From an uncultured Collinsella sp. (GTDB lineage Bacteria; Actinomycetota; Coriobacteriia; Coriobacteriales; Coriobacteriaceae), in assembly GCA_900541665.1 (NCBI GenBank), contig UQKV01000024.1:1-30565 (forward strand): a stretch of 30,565 nt of DNA. The letters are read 5' to 3'. This document shows, one piece after another, positions 10,001-15,674 of the stretch. Under the pieces are notes generated by a model, which saw only the letters and a program-made list of their open reading frames with translations, was not told the origin of the DNA and made no database searches. How positions within the stretch are numbered: position 1 is the first letter of the stretch; every line of letters starts with the position of its first letter. The translations under genes and the position numbers were made by a program.

Positions 10001-10625
10001 CGTGTCTGCCGAGGCAGTGCGACCGGCGCGACCGGTGGCGACGATTGGTGCGACGACGTTTGGTGCATGGTCGCCCAAGGAGAACTACATTACGGTGCCC
10101 AAAGGCACGAAGCTGGAGCTTTCGGCCGAGGATGGCACGACGATTTGGTACGCCACCAACGACACCTGCCCCTGCCGTGACGAAGGCCGTGTAAAGTACA
10201 CCGAGCCCATTGCGCTCGATAGCAACATGTATGTGCGCATTGCGGCACAGCGCCCTGGCATGTCGTACAGCGAGTATTCCGAGCGTCTGAACATTACGAT
10301 TACGGTGACCGATGGGGCGGTGCCTGAGCCGACGCCCGATCCCGAGCCGACGCCCGAGCCGGACCCGACGCCTGGCGACGGCGAGCAGGGCGGCGGTGCG
10401 GATGGCTCTGGCGGCGCCGGGGTCTCTGCGGGCAGTTCGACTTCGACGACGACCACGGTGACGACGGGCAAGTCCAAGGGTAAGGGCGAGAACGGCAAGA
10501 AGTCCGGTGGTACGGAGCTTGCCGGCACGGGTGACTCCGCCGCGATGACGGTCGCTGCTCTGAGCATCGCCGGCGCAACTGTTGCCGCGGCAGGCATCGC
10601 TGCGACCAAGCGCCGCAAGCGTTAG
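4005..10625 (+). CDS. Giant BspA-like LRR surface protein with LAGTG sorting signal
   Basis: 2206 residues. The ATG at 4005 follows GGAAAGGA and begins a clear signal peptide (cleavage near residue 33, AFA-E). Visible regions in order: an Ala/Asp/Pro-rich stalk (about 40-120); BspA-type leucine-rich repeats (about 176-400) with units such as VKYIGAHAFASL; repeated beta-sandwich-like segments (about 460-1100); a long, mostly helical, charged segment (about 1165-1700) matching no family I recognise; a carboxypeptidase-regulatory-like Ig fold (about 1708-1801); a SbsA/Big_5-like segment (about 1802-1902); a bacterial Ig group 1-like domain (about 1906-2002); a chitobiase C-terminal-like domain (about 2006-2100); a PEPTPDPEP linker; then LAGTG (2172-2176), a hydrophobic segment and KRRKR. 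It is probably an adhesin or matrix-binding protein covalently attached to the wall. The domain names are pattern-level judgements. Confidence 0.85.
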   Translation: MRWTTVRALCRRLTIAAVTLTMVTGSLPVGAFAEVLTTDSTFVQTDNGQAADAAPADSADAQTSDSASADPAPDAGAADPTVPAADDIPTPPASEIASAAGLTGAGQTESTPAGTLATDLVEGRELAEQQKQEEASGTEATWNEELELWATSKGATGVKDEYDDGYVAGEQAPAQYYFSIDSLTNEISIEYGDAGITTLEVPSTIDGKNVVSLKGMGNAALTSVTFAPDSHIRSVGGLGGSSIKEIALPDSVEELKSYAFYKSKTLQTVTWPNNAAFTTIPEQAFKECEQLDDKVVATLPPSVKTIDYLAFAYCGVPQFYVSDTTVLTFTQINVPGTVERIERNAFDGCSHVSSVTIGDGVKYIGAHAFASLDPAIAGKETVLPKSVEMIEWGAFENTRYGNETNHNAVALRVMNPDLQFGEAGYSGDYNERVTIDGVTYAIPFSEGQTIYAYATDSAGNPSMVKKLADAVADRKDSVDSSKPAYTFEWMGEAAQVTGKLPQGAAATLVQAGQSTPLAVGDDGSFTADALSKTAATLRISLGGYYDMVLARPGDQMTGTWNIGEIKAEDFTKIPTSRAIELNVAYLEPVAGQDKTERIELDSLDNIDLTVKSAGKTLKPAKGDKENDYRIQGTALVVSQAIADADQDLEITLEPKDSLRLGGATATVKPSAGKVDIDLKPWGTATVTTKGDYQGANRVLVFRTSDGKLVADGVTYLMGYEDDGTTPIMKAETPRLKAGSYTIVAFNKTSYDIQATSYSTFSRLGLTVGKHIAQKQVKIEDGKQLDVTLDVPTFDVETYRVERGLTAGSVIADSSAVVGVETELRIHYELKDSQAAKIEIPLAKDAVEDVFAGAREAGASSDAMWADTTWEGDNLVLDMKKGKGADVFVRFKPKAAGIYAISPLITLGEVTLPLGSTTLEVNASRIEVDSTDVHSLLGNVAYVYAAPGKSVQLTVGTGASAAKYTGKTNKLGRAKIEYDLPQDTLAAERVTLEARVGSTDVAAAAAEVTARNYVRYVPGASVWNFDVTYRGGTQNLVKDGKDTGKSLWTFHHLPQKKNAYWTFDITLEVGNEEAADTLDLYVDCVDGKTVTIPLSQKSREGTRVRYAAEYVDEGYLKLLDEFNKANDSTYVNCGNFEQIFMPQTYRISNAQLMTMLSFDANASAKKHSTAAEERQQEFSNAVQQWHEYMMDNSFNDVDEAFNDAIDQMVADAFAEEDGDGKEGEAQGGAARKARRAPAARDGEGDDAGNDEAAQFAAELKAAVGGSSALLTQQGDSYGVNVDKMIFEDAYGTSEDWYQELAAAQGANAADAAAIKELVDHASRAEFIAQQAEDLVGQSMGIGQLNQYGSWNDATAAALNKCAGIKASEYNGQSTSGFNDLGQALGSSLSYKAADDDTVKGFKVAAPDGEQTAYIESEFIENSNNNKNQALLFNSIAMQCDILDNLYDNWNVVHSLNNSTIRGWLMAWKRNGDVSAHMKLIRTIRSLKSYKIECEMFGQVFKTDAWKAAGQAFPAATQGIGIFTGIYGVNDASKNWENVNVRMQKVKGEREGYELQHTRLLAKPEKTEDDWKCIYALRDAMEKARAFEDLLYRQLCHDSTDVAVGSVMTIAGVLTAGSAGTVVGAAYDAASTSVGSERAIKLTNAECAYDVACEQVERACQNRITVNWGELTDAEVYKANKDGLISDEKMQSIFEARYRNVPAKAAPDPAGVVYEGLLSNTVEGATVELWGADDAAGTNAVRWDAEEYEQDNPLATGADGAYNWNTPTGWYQVRVTKDGYEEARSAWLRVPPIQTEVNIALVSTAAPEVASVHAYTDCIEIEFTQYMDASDDAVAALDARGLGDVTYTWLDKQDDPNGKPLSRVLRIRYADAREAGSAVVFELNGARNYAGTAMARWASGELSVGVRADKLKLNVEQAVTMLEGSDFELVAHVTDKAGKPFAGAKVSVGLESSAICSVDATQAVTGEDGAATFVLHGALPGLTTLTAAVDGTALSKQVDVRVSAEAVRPARPVATIGATTFGAWSPKENYITVPKGTKLELSAEDGTTIWYATNDTCPCRDEGRVKYTEPIALDSNMYVRIAAQRPGMSYSEYSERLNITITVTDGAVPEPTPDPEPTPEPDPTPGDGEQGGGADGSGGAGVSAGSSTSTTTTVTTGKSKGKGENGKKSGGTELAGTGDSAAMTVAALSIAGATVAAAGIAATKRRKR

Positions 10626-10662
10626 GTTTTGGTGGCGGCGTCCATCCTCGGCTTTTGCAAGA

Positions 10663-10878
10663 TCTCAATCTGTAAAACCAGACTGCCCAAAACGGCTCTA
10701 GATGTTACAGATCGAGATGAACTGTTCAGCCGCTAACCTAACGTCTCGATCTGTAACACGTAGCGAGGAATTTGGTCTCTAACTGTTACAGATTGAGACA
10801 AAGCGGGAGCGGCTGGAGCAATATCTCGATCTGTAACAACTACGAGGCTCAACAGGGTCTAACTGTTACAGATTGAGA
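10663..10878. repeat. Half-site array B (three inverted pairs)
   Basis: Three inverted pairs of the 15-bp half-site: left arms at 10663-10677 (one mismatch), 10744-10758 and 10824-10838; right arms at 10703-10717, 10784-10798 and 10864-10878. Each pair has a 25-bp spacer; gaps between pairs are 26 and 25 bp, giving periods of 81 and 80 bp. The first two pairs and their flanks are homologous to array A: spacers match in 22 of 25 and 19 of 25 positions. The array starts 37 bp after the stop codon of the 2206-residue gene, as array A does after its gene. Confidence 0.9.
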
Positions 10879-10916
10879 CAAACGTCGGAATTGGTTCGCC
10901 GGCCAAGTCCCCGACT

Positions 10917-10945
10917 ACCACAAAGGTGCATGTCCCCTTTGTGGT
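10917..10945. repeat. REP-like hairpin, copy 3
   Basis: ACCACAAAGG (10917-10926) pairs with CCTTTGTGGT (10936-10945) around the 9-base loop TGCATGTCC. It has the same family and orientation as copy 2 (3864-3900), with the same upstream CCGGCCAAGTCC context. Confidence 0.65.
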
Positions 10946-10964
10946 GATGGGTTGGCCGGCATAG

Positions 10965-11002
10965 AAAAAGCCCCCGCCGGGCGTGTGCTCGACGGGGGCT
11001 TT
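10965..11002 (-). terminator. Rho-independent terminator of the Nfn-type operon
   Basis: A 10-bp GC-rich stem (AAAGCCCCCG at 10967-10976 with 10993-11002) is followed on the minus strand by a run of five T (10969 down to 10965). It lies 29 bp after the stop codon of the minus-strand gene ending at 11031. Confidence 0.85.
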
Positions 11003-11030
11003 GCCGTTTGATGGCTAGTGCTGCAGGTGA

Positions 11031-12440
11031 TTACTCGCCCAGCAAGCTCTTGGTGATCGAAGCGGCGGCCTTCTTGCCGGCGCCCATCGCCAGAATGACC
11101 GTAGCGGCACCGGTGACGATGTCGCCGCCGGCCCAGATGCGGGGATCGGTGGTCTGGCCGGTCTCCTCGTCGGCAACGATGTAGCCCCACTTGTTGAGCT
11201 CCATCTTGCCGCCGATCTTCTTTGCGAAGGGGTTGGCGTTGGTGCCGATAGCCGAGATCGCGACGTCGCAGGGAATCTCCTCGATGGCACCCTCGATGGG
11301 CACCGGGCGGCGACGGCCGGACTCGTCAGGCTCACCGAGCTCCATCTTCTGGACCTTGACAGCGCACACGGAGCCGTCTTCGCCAGCGACAAACTCGAGC
11401 GGGGAGACGAGCGGCAGAACCTCGACGCCCTCGGCCTTGGCATGGTGCAGCTCGGCACGACGGCAGGGCATCTCATCCTCGGTACGGCGGTAAGCGATGA
11501 TGGCGTGCTCGGCGCCCAGGCGCTTGGCGGTACGGACGGCGTCCATGGCCACGTTGCCGCCACCAAAGACGACGACGTTCTTGCCGTGCTTGGTGGGGGT
11601 GTCGTACTCGGGGAACTTGTTGGCCTTCATCAGGTTCACGCGGGTGAGGTACTCGTTAGCGAAGAAGACGTTGGGCAGGTTCTCGCCGGGGACATTGAGG
11701 AACTTGGGCAGGCCAGCGCCGGTCGCCACGTAGATGGCGTCGAAGCCCTGCTCGAACAGCTCCTCGGCCGTGGCCATGTTGCCCACGACGGAGTTGTACT
11801 CAAACTTGACGCCCATGTCCTCCAGGCCGTCAATCTCGCGCTTGACGACCGCCTTGGGCAGACGGAACTCGGGGATGCCGTAGACCAGCACGCCGCCGCC
11901 GGTGAAGAAGGCCTCAAAGACGGTGACGTCAAAGCCGTTACGGGCGAGCTCGCCGGCGCAGGTGATGCCGGACGGGCCGGAGCCGACGACGGCGACCTTC
12001 TTGCCGTTCTTGGGGGCCATCTTGGGCGTGGAGGCGAGCTCGGGGCGATCACCCAGGAAGCGCTCGAGCTGGCCGATGGCCACGGGCTCGGACTTCTTAC
12101 CACGGATGCACTTGCCCTCGCACTGGTTCTCCTGCGGGCAGACGCGGCCGCAGATGGCGGGAAGCATGGAGTCCTCGCGGATGGTATCGAGAGCGCCGCC
12201 GAAGTCCTTCGCGCGGATCTGCTCGATAAAGCGGGGAATGTTGATGTTGACGGGGCAGCCCTCAACACAGAACGGCTTCTTGCAGTTGAGGCAGCGCTCG
12301 GCCTCGGCCAGCGCCATCTCCTCGGTGAAGCCCTTGTCGACGGGGCGGAAGTCGCAGGCGCGCTCGGCAGCCGGCTCCTCGTTATCGGGGGTGCGGGGCG
12401 ACTTCATATCGGCAACGAAACGACCGTTAACTAGTGGCAT
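11031..12440 (-). CDS. gltA: NADPH-dependent glutamate synthase-like / NfnL-type flavoprotein, large subunit
   Basis: 469 residues. The N-terminal ferredoxin-like domain carries C50, C53, C58, C62 and C97, C101, C107, C111, ligands for two [4Fe-4S] clusters. An FAD-binding GSGPSG motif (153-158) follows, and a second nucleotide-binding segment (VVFGGGNVAMD, about residue 285) completes the pyridine-nucleotide-disulfide reductase fold. Length and layout match the beta subunit of glutamate synthase and of NADH-dependent ferredoxin:NADP oxidoreductase (NfnL). Its start overlaps the stop of the gene at 12431-13270 by 10 bp, and that partner is the FAD/[2Fe-2S] NfnS-like subunit. The pair is therefore best read as an electron-bifurcating NfnSL transhydrogenase balancing NADH, NADPH and ferredoxin, as expected in an anaerobe. 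A glutamate synthase role cannot be excluded, but no large GOGAT subunit is adjacent. Confidence 0.88.
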   Translation of the reverse strand: MPLVNGRFVADMKSPRTPDNEEPAAERACDFRPVDKGFTEEMALAEAERCLNCKKPFCVEGCPVNINIPRFIEQIRAKDFGGALDTIREDSMLPAICGRVCPQENQCEGKCIRGKKSEPVAIGQLERFLGDRPELASTPKMAPKNGKKVAVVGSGPSGITCAGELARNGFDVTVFEAFFTGGGVLVYGIPEFRLPKAVVKREIDGLEDMGVKFEYNSVVGNMATAEELFEQGFDAIYVATGAGLPKFLNVPGENLPNVFFANEYLTRVNLMKANKFPEYDTPTKHGKNVVVFGGGNVAMDAVRTAKRLGAEHAIIAYRRTEDEMPCRRAELHHAKAEGVEVLPLVSPLEFVAGEDGSVCAVKVQKMELGEPDESGRRRPVPIEGAIEEIPCDVAISAIGTNANPFAKKIGGKMELNKWGYIVADEETGQTTDPRIWAGGDIVTGAATVILAMGAGKKAAASITKSLLGE

Positions 12441-13270
12441 GCGCAGCTCTTTTCCTCATAGGCCTTGAGGGACTCGCCCTCTTCGGAACGGTAAGCGGCC
12501 TGGCGGGCACGAAGGTCATCCCAGTCGACCAGGGTGGCATCGAAGTCGGGGCCGTCGACGCAAGCGAACTTGGTCACGCCGCCCACCTCGACGCGGCAGC
12601 AGCCGCACATACCGGTGCCGTCAACCATGATGGGGTTGAGCGACGCGGTGATGGGGGTGTCGTACTTCTGGGCGGTGAGGGTCGAGAACTTCATCATCGG
12701 AACGGGGCCGACGCAGAAGACCTGGCTCACGGCCTTGTCCTGCAGCAGGCGCTCCAGCGGAGCGGTGACAACGCCCTGCTCTCCGTAGGAACCGTCGTCG
12801 GTGGTGATATGGATGTGGTCCTCGTCGAGGAGCTCGCGGAACTGGTCCTCCATGAGCAGGAGGTCCTTGGTGCGGGCGCCCATGATGGCGTGCACCTCGT
12901 GACCGGTCTCGACCAGGTGCTTGGCGACCGGGAAGGCAATTGCCAGGCCGACGCCGCCGCCAATGACGGCGCAGGGGCCCTCGGCCATCTCGGTGGGAAC
13001 GCCCAGCGGGCCCACGACGTCGCGCAGCGACTCGCCGGCTTCGTAAGTGGACAGCATCTCGGTGGTCTTGCCGATCACCATGAAGATGAACTCGACCCAG
13101 CCCTCGTCACCGTTCCAGCCGGCCAGGGTAAACGGGACGCGCTCGCCCGTCTCGTTGGCGCGGACCATGAGGAACTGTCCAGCGTGCGCATGCTTGGCGA
13201 TTGCGGGCGCCTCGATGCGGAACTTGAACACCTTCTCCGAGAACTGCGTCTTCTCCAGGATCTTATACAT
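12431..13270 (-). CDS. nfnA: NfnS-type ferredoxin:NADP oxidoreductase small subunit (sulfide/dihydroorotate dehydrogenase-like)
   Basis: 279 residues. The N-terminal FAD-binding barrel (about 1-95, with RVPFTLAGW) is followed by a nucleotide-binding domain (GGGVGLAIAFPVAKHL, about 104-119). The C-terminal [2Fe-2S] site is formed by C222, C224 or C225, and C237, in the family signature VDGTGMCGCCRVEVGG followed by FACVDGPDFD. This is the organisation of the small subunit of NfnSL and of sulfide dehydrogenase SudB. The ATG at 13270 has GAGAGGGG upstream. The stop overlaps the downstream large-subunit gene by 10 bp, implying translational coupling and stoichiometric assembly. Two Cys near the C-terminus (SCACH) are not part of the known cluster site and are unexplained. 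Confidence 0.87.
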   Translation of the reverse strand: MYKILEKTQFSEKVFKFRIEAPAIAKHAHAGQFLMVRANETGERVPFTLAGWNGDEGWVEFIFMVIGKTTEMLSTYEAGESLRDVVGPLGVPTEMAEGPCAVIGGGVGLAIAFPVAKHLVETGHEVHAIMGARTKDLLLMEDQFRELLDEDHIHITTDDGSYGEQGVVTAPLERLLQDKAVSQVFCVGPVPMMKFSTLTAQKYDTPITASLNPIMVDGTGMCGCCRVEVGGVTKFACVDGPDFDATLVDWDDLRARQAAYRSEEGESLKAYEEKSCACH

Positions 13271-13375
13271 AGAACCCCTCTCTTGTTAGGGCCGCCGAAC
13301 CGTGCCTCCACGGAAATGGACGGTAGCCCGAATAAAACCGTACGCGCACAGGCGTTGTGCAGACATACGGTGCAA

Positions 13376-13381
13376 ATTATA
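13376..13381 (-). promoter_or_regulatory. Candidate -10 box of the Nfn-type operon
   Basis: A perfect TATAAT lies on the minus strand about 105 bp upstream of the start at 13270, in an otherwise GC-rich stretch. No good -35 hexamer is seen at 17 bp. The implied 5' leader is about 100 nt. Confidence 0.4.
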
Positions 13382-13460
13382 CCCTCATGGACATGTCACT
13401 TACGTGTGTCTTCGGCGGTTGGGAGCAGGGTTTATCCACTTCGACCTGCCAAAGGGGGAG

Positions 13461-13625
13461 AGGTTTATTTTGGCAGGTTTTATCAGGCAAAACGGCAAAG
13501 GGGGCCGGCCTCGGGTTGTGATGAGGCCGGCCCCCTTGGGGCGCTATGTGTGTATGGCAGTGCGGGGTTTATTGCGATGCAGCCACCACGGCATTTCCGT
13601 AGATAAAACCTGCCAAAATAAACCT
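13461..13625. repeat. Foldback element with 24-bp perfect arms and nested GC hairpin
   Basis: A 24-bp perfect inverted repeat (13461-13484 with 13602-13625, core AGGTTTATTTTGGCAGG) encloses 117 bp. Inside is a second perfect 15-bp stem (13498-13512 with 13523-13537) with a 10-base loop, which may act as a terminator for the minus-strand pth gene. The right arm continues into CCTGTCCC, reminiscent of the GGGACAGG motif of the REP-like hairpins. Together with the candidate promoter it accounts for the gene-free stretch 13271-13643. Confidence 0.75.
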
Positions 13626-13643
13626 GTCCCTAAATAGTAGGTT

Positions 13644-14273
13644 TTAGTGCTTGCCGTTGGCGGAAGCGGCGCCGTTTACGTGATCGCGGGCGTAGATTAC
13701 GCCGTGGACGATGGCCAGACCGGCGGCATCTGCGGCGCGGGCGCAGGTGTTCTGGAAGTCCTCGGCCTCGCGGGCGCGCAGCTGCTTGAGCACGTAATCT
13801 GCCACGGCCATCTTGCCGGGAGGGTTGCCGATACCGGTGCGGATGCGGCTGAAGTCGCGGCTGCCCATCTTGTCGATGATGGAGCGCAGGCCGTTGTGGC
13901 CGGCGTGGCCGCCGCCCACCTTAACACGTACGTCGCCGGCGGGAATGTCGAGCTCGTCGTGAATCACGAGTAGCTCCTCGGCCTTGATCTTGTACTCGCG
14001 GCAGAGCTTGGAGATGGGGCCACCCGAGGTATTCATATACGACTGCGGCTTGACCAGCACGATCTGGCGCTTGCCGTTCTCTTCCTCGGCATCGTTGATA
14101 TTAATGAGCGCGACCTCGGCGCCTGCCTGGTTTTTCCAGTACGTGACGCCGGCCTGACGGGCCAGCTCGTCGATTGCCTTAAAGCCGGCGTTGTGGCGGG
14201 TCTCGGCATATTCCTCGCCAGGGTTGCCAAGCCCGGCAACCATGCGAATCTTAAGCGGCTGTGCAGCTGCCAT
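13644..14273 (-). CDS. pth: Peptidyl-tRNA hydrolase
   Basis: 209 residues. It releases tRNA from prematurely dissociated peptidyl-tRNA in the cytoplasm. All family motifs are present: GLGNPG with the catalytic histidine in TRHN (H27), PQSYMNTSG (N81), the aspartate in HDELD (D106) and GGGHAGHNGLRSI (H126, N127). The ATG at 14273 is preceded by GGAGG with a 6-nt gap. Length is slightly above the usual 185-200 because of a polar C-terminal tail. It lies downstream of prs on the same strand, but a very strong hairpin (14392-14467) separates them, so it is probably transcribed from its own promoter. Confidence 0.95.
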   Translation of the reverse strand: MAAAQPLKIRMVAGLGNPGEEYAETRHNAGFKAIDELARQAGVTYWKNQAGAEVALININDAEEENGKRQIVLVKPQSYMNTSGGPISKLCREYKIKAEELLVIHDELDIPAGDVRVKVGGGHAGHNGLRSIIDKMGSRDFSRIRTGIGNPPGKMAVADYVLKQLRAREAEDFQNTCARAADAAGLAIVHGVIYARDHVNGAASANGKH

Positions 14274-14391
14274 GTTTGTCCTCCGTTACGTAAATAGTTC
14301 AATCAACGACAAAGGCTACCACGCCCGCCGAAGGCGAGACTTCGTTTCAGCGAAATCCCACCAGACAAAAGCACGGCCGCGGCAGAGCGAG

Positions 14392-14467
14392 CCGTCGGAA
14401 CAGAAGAAACCCCCGCGCGACCTTTGCGAAGCAAGGGGGAGCGCGGGGGTTTCTTCTGTTCCGACGG
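14392..14467 (-). terminator. Very strong 27-bp hairpin terminator after prs
   Basis: Positions 14392-14418 and 14441-14467 form a 27-bp perfect inverted repeat with a 22-base loop, 29 bp past the prs stop. The upper stem (AAACCCCCGCGC) with TTTCTTCT following is a usual GC stem plus T-rich tail; the lower stem extends it unusually far. Confidence 0.8.
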
Positions 14468-14496
14468 CGATGCGCCGGGTTACAAGGACGATGCGA

Positions 14497-15483
14497 CTAC
14501 AGCGCGAAGTCACCGCCGACGAGCGTGGAGACGGGCTCCTCGTGGTAAACGGCGGAGATGGCCTGAGCGAACTCCTCGGCGACCGAGATGGTCTTAATCT
14601 TGCCGCCGACCTCGACGGGGATGGCGTCGGTGACGACGCACTCGACGATCGGGGCGTCGTTCAGGCGCTCGATGGCCGGACCGGAGAAGATGCCGTGGGT
14701 GGCGCAGACGTAGATGTCGCCAGCACCCATAGCCTTGAGCTCCTTGACGTTGGCGCACAGGGTGCCAGCGGTGTCGATCATGTCGTCGTTGATGATGCAG
14801 GTCTTGCCCTTGATGTCACCGATGATGCCCATGACCTCGGCGGCGTTGTGGCGCGGACGGCCCTTGTGGGCGATGGCCAGGTCGCAGCCGAGCATGTCGG
14901 ACAGCTTCTTGGCGGCCTTGGCGCGGCCCACGTCGGGGGAGACGACAACCAGGTTGTCGGTGTCGAAGTGCATGTCGTTGTAGTACTGGCCAAACAGCGG
15001 CAGTGCGGACAGGTGGTTAACCGGGATATCAAAGAAGCCCTGGATCTGGCCCTGGTGCAGGTCGAGGGTGATGATGCGGTTGACGCCGGCGCGCTCGAGC
15101 AGGTTGGCGACGAGGCGGGCGGTGATGGGCTCGCGCGGGCCGGCCTTGCGGTCCTGGCGGGCATAGCCGTAGTGGGTGATAACGGCGGTGATGGAGCGGG
15201 CGGATGCGCGCTTGGCAGCGTCGGTGGCGATGAGCAACTCCATGAGCATGTCGTTGACGTTGCCGCCGGCCACGGACTGAATCAGGAAGACGTCGGCGCC
15301 GCGGACGGTCTCGTCGTAGCGGGCGTAAATCTCACCATTGGCGAACTGCTTTAGCGTAAGGCCCGAAAGCTCGACCCCAAGGTACTCAGCAATCTTCTGA
15401 GCGAGGGGACGGTTGGAGGAACCGGAATACACGCGGATGGACTTGCGCATATTCTCCGACTTCTCGGGATCATTAATCGGCAT
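14497..15483 (-). CDS. prs: Ribose-phosphate pyrophosphokinase
   Basis: 328 residues, the usual length for class I enzymes. It makes PRPP from ribose 5-phosphate and ATP for purine, pyrimidine, histidine and NAD synthesis. Visible motifs are the N-terminal SGSSNRPLAQKIAEYLG, the catalytic flexible loop YGYARQDRKAGPREPITARL, DLHQGQIQGFFDIPV, and the ribose-phosphate-binding loop INDDMIDTAGTL. The ATG at 15483 follows AAAGGAGAAGGG. It lies directly downstream of glmU on the same strand, a frequent glmU-prs pairing, but a hairpin at 15630-15655 suggests at least partial termination between them. Confidence 0.96.
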   Translation of the reverse strand: MPINDPEKSENMRKSIRVYSGSSNRPLAQKIAEYLGVELSGLTLKQFANGEIYARYDETVRGADVFLIQSVAGGNVNDMLMELLIATDAAKRASARSITAVITHYGYARQDRKAGPREPITARLVANLLERAGVNRIITLDLHQGQIQGFFDIPVNHLSALPLFGQYYNDMHFDTDNLVVVSPDVGRAKAAKKLSDMLGCDLAIAHKGRPRHNAAEVMGIIGDIKGKTCIINDDMIDTAGTLCANVKELKAMGAGDIYVCATHGIFSGPAIERLNDAPIVECVVTDAIPVEVGGKIKTISVAEEFAQAISAVYHEEPVSTLVGGDFAL

Positions 15484-15527
15484 TACCCTTCTCCTTTATA
15501 TCGAATGCCATATAGATGCCTTGTTGC

Positions 15528-15533
15528 ATTGTA
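15528..15533 (-). promoter_or_regulatory. Weak candidate -10 box of prs
   Basis: TACAAT on the minus strand, about 45 bp upstream of the prs start and downstream of the glmU terminator. No recognisable -35 box is present. Confidence 0.3.
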
Positions 15534-15624
15534 ACCGCGCGACGGGGTTAATCGGGTCTTGATAACGTCTTTACCGTCAACGGACACGAACCGACCACTC
15601 ATCCTGTCGCGCAGGTCACGATAG

Positions 15625-15655
15625 AAAAAGGAGCCGCCCCCATGGGAACAGCTCC
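15625..15655 (-). terminator. Rho-independent terminator of glmU
   Basis: On the minus strand GGAGC (15655-15651) pairs with GCTCC (15634-15630), reinforced by an inner CCC/GGG stem, followed by five T residues (15629-15625). It lies about 20 bp after the glmU stop. Confidence 0.7.
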
Positions 15656-15674
15656 TTAGATGCTTAGTAAAACG

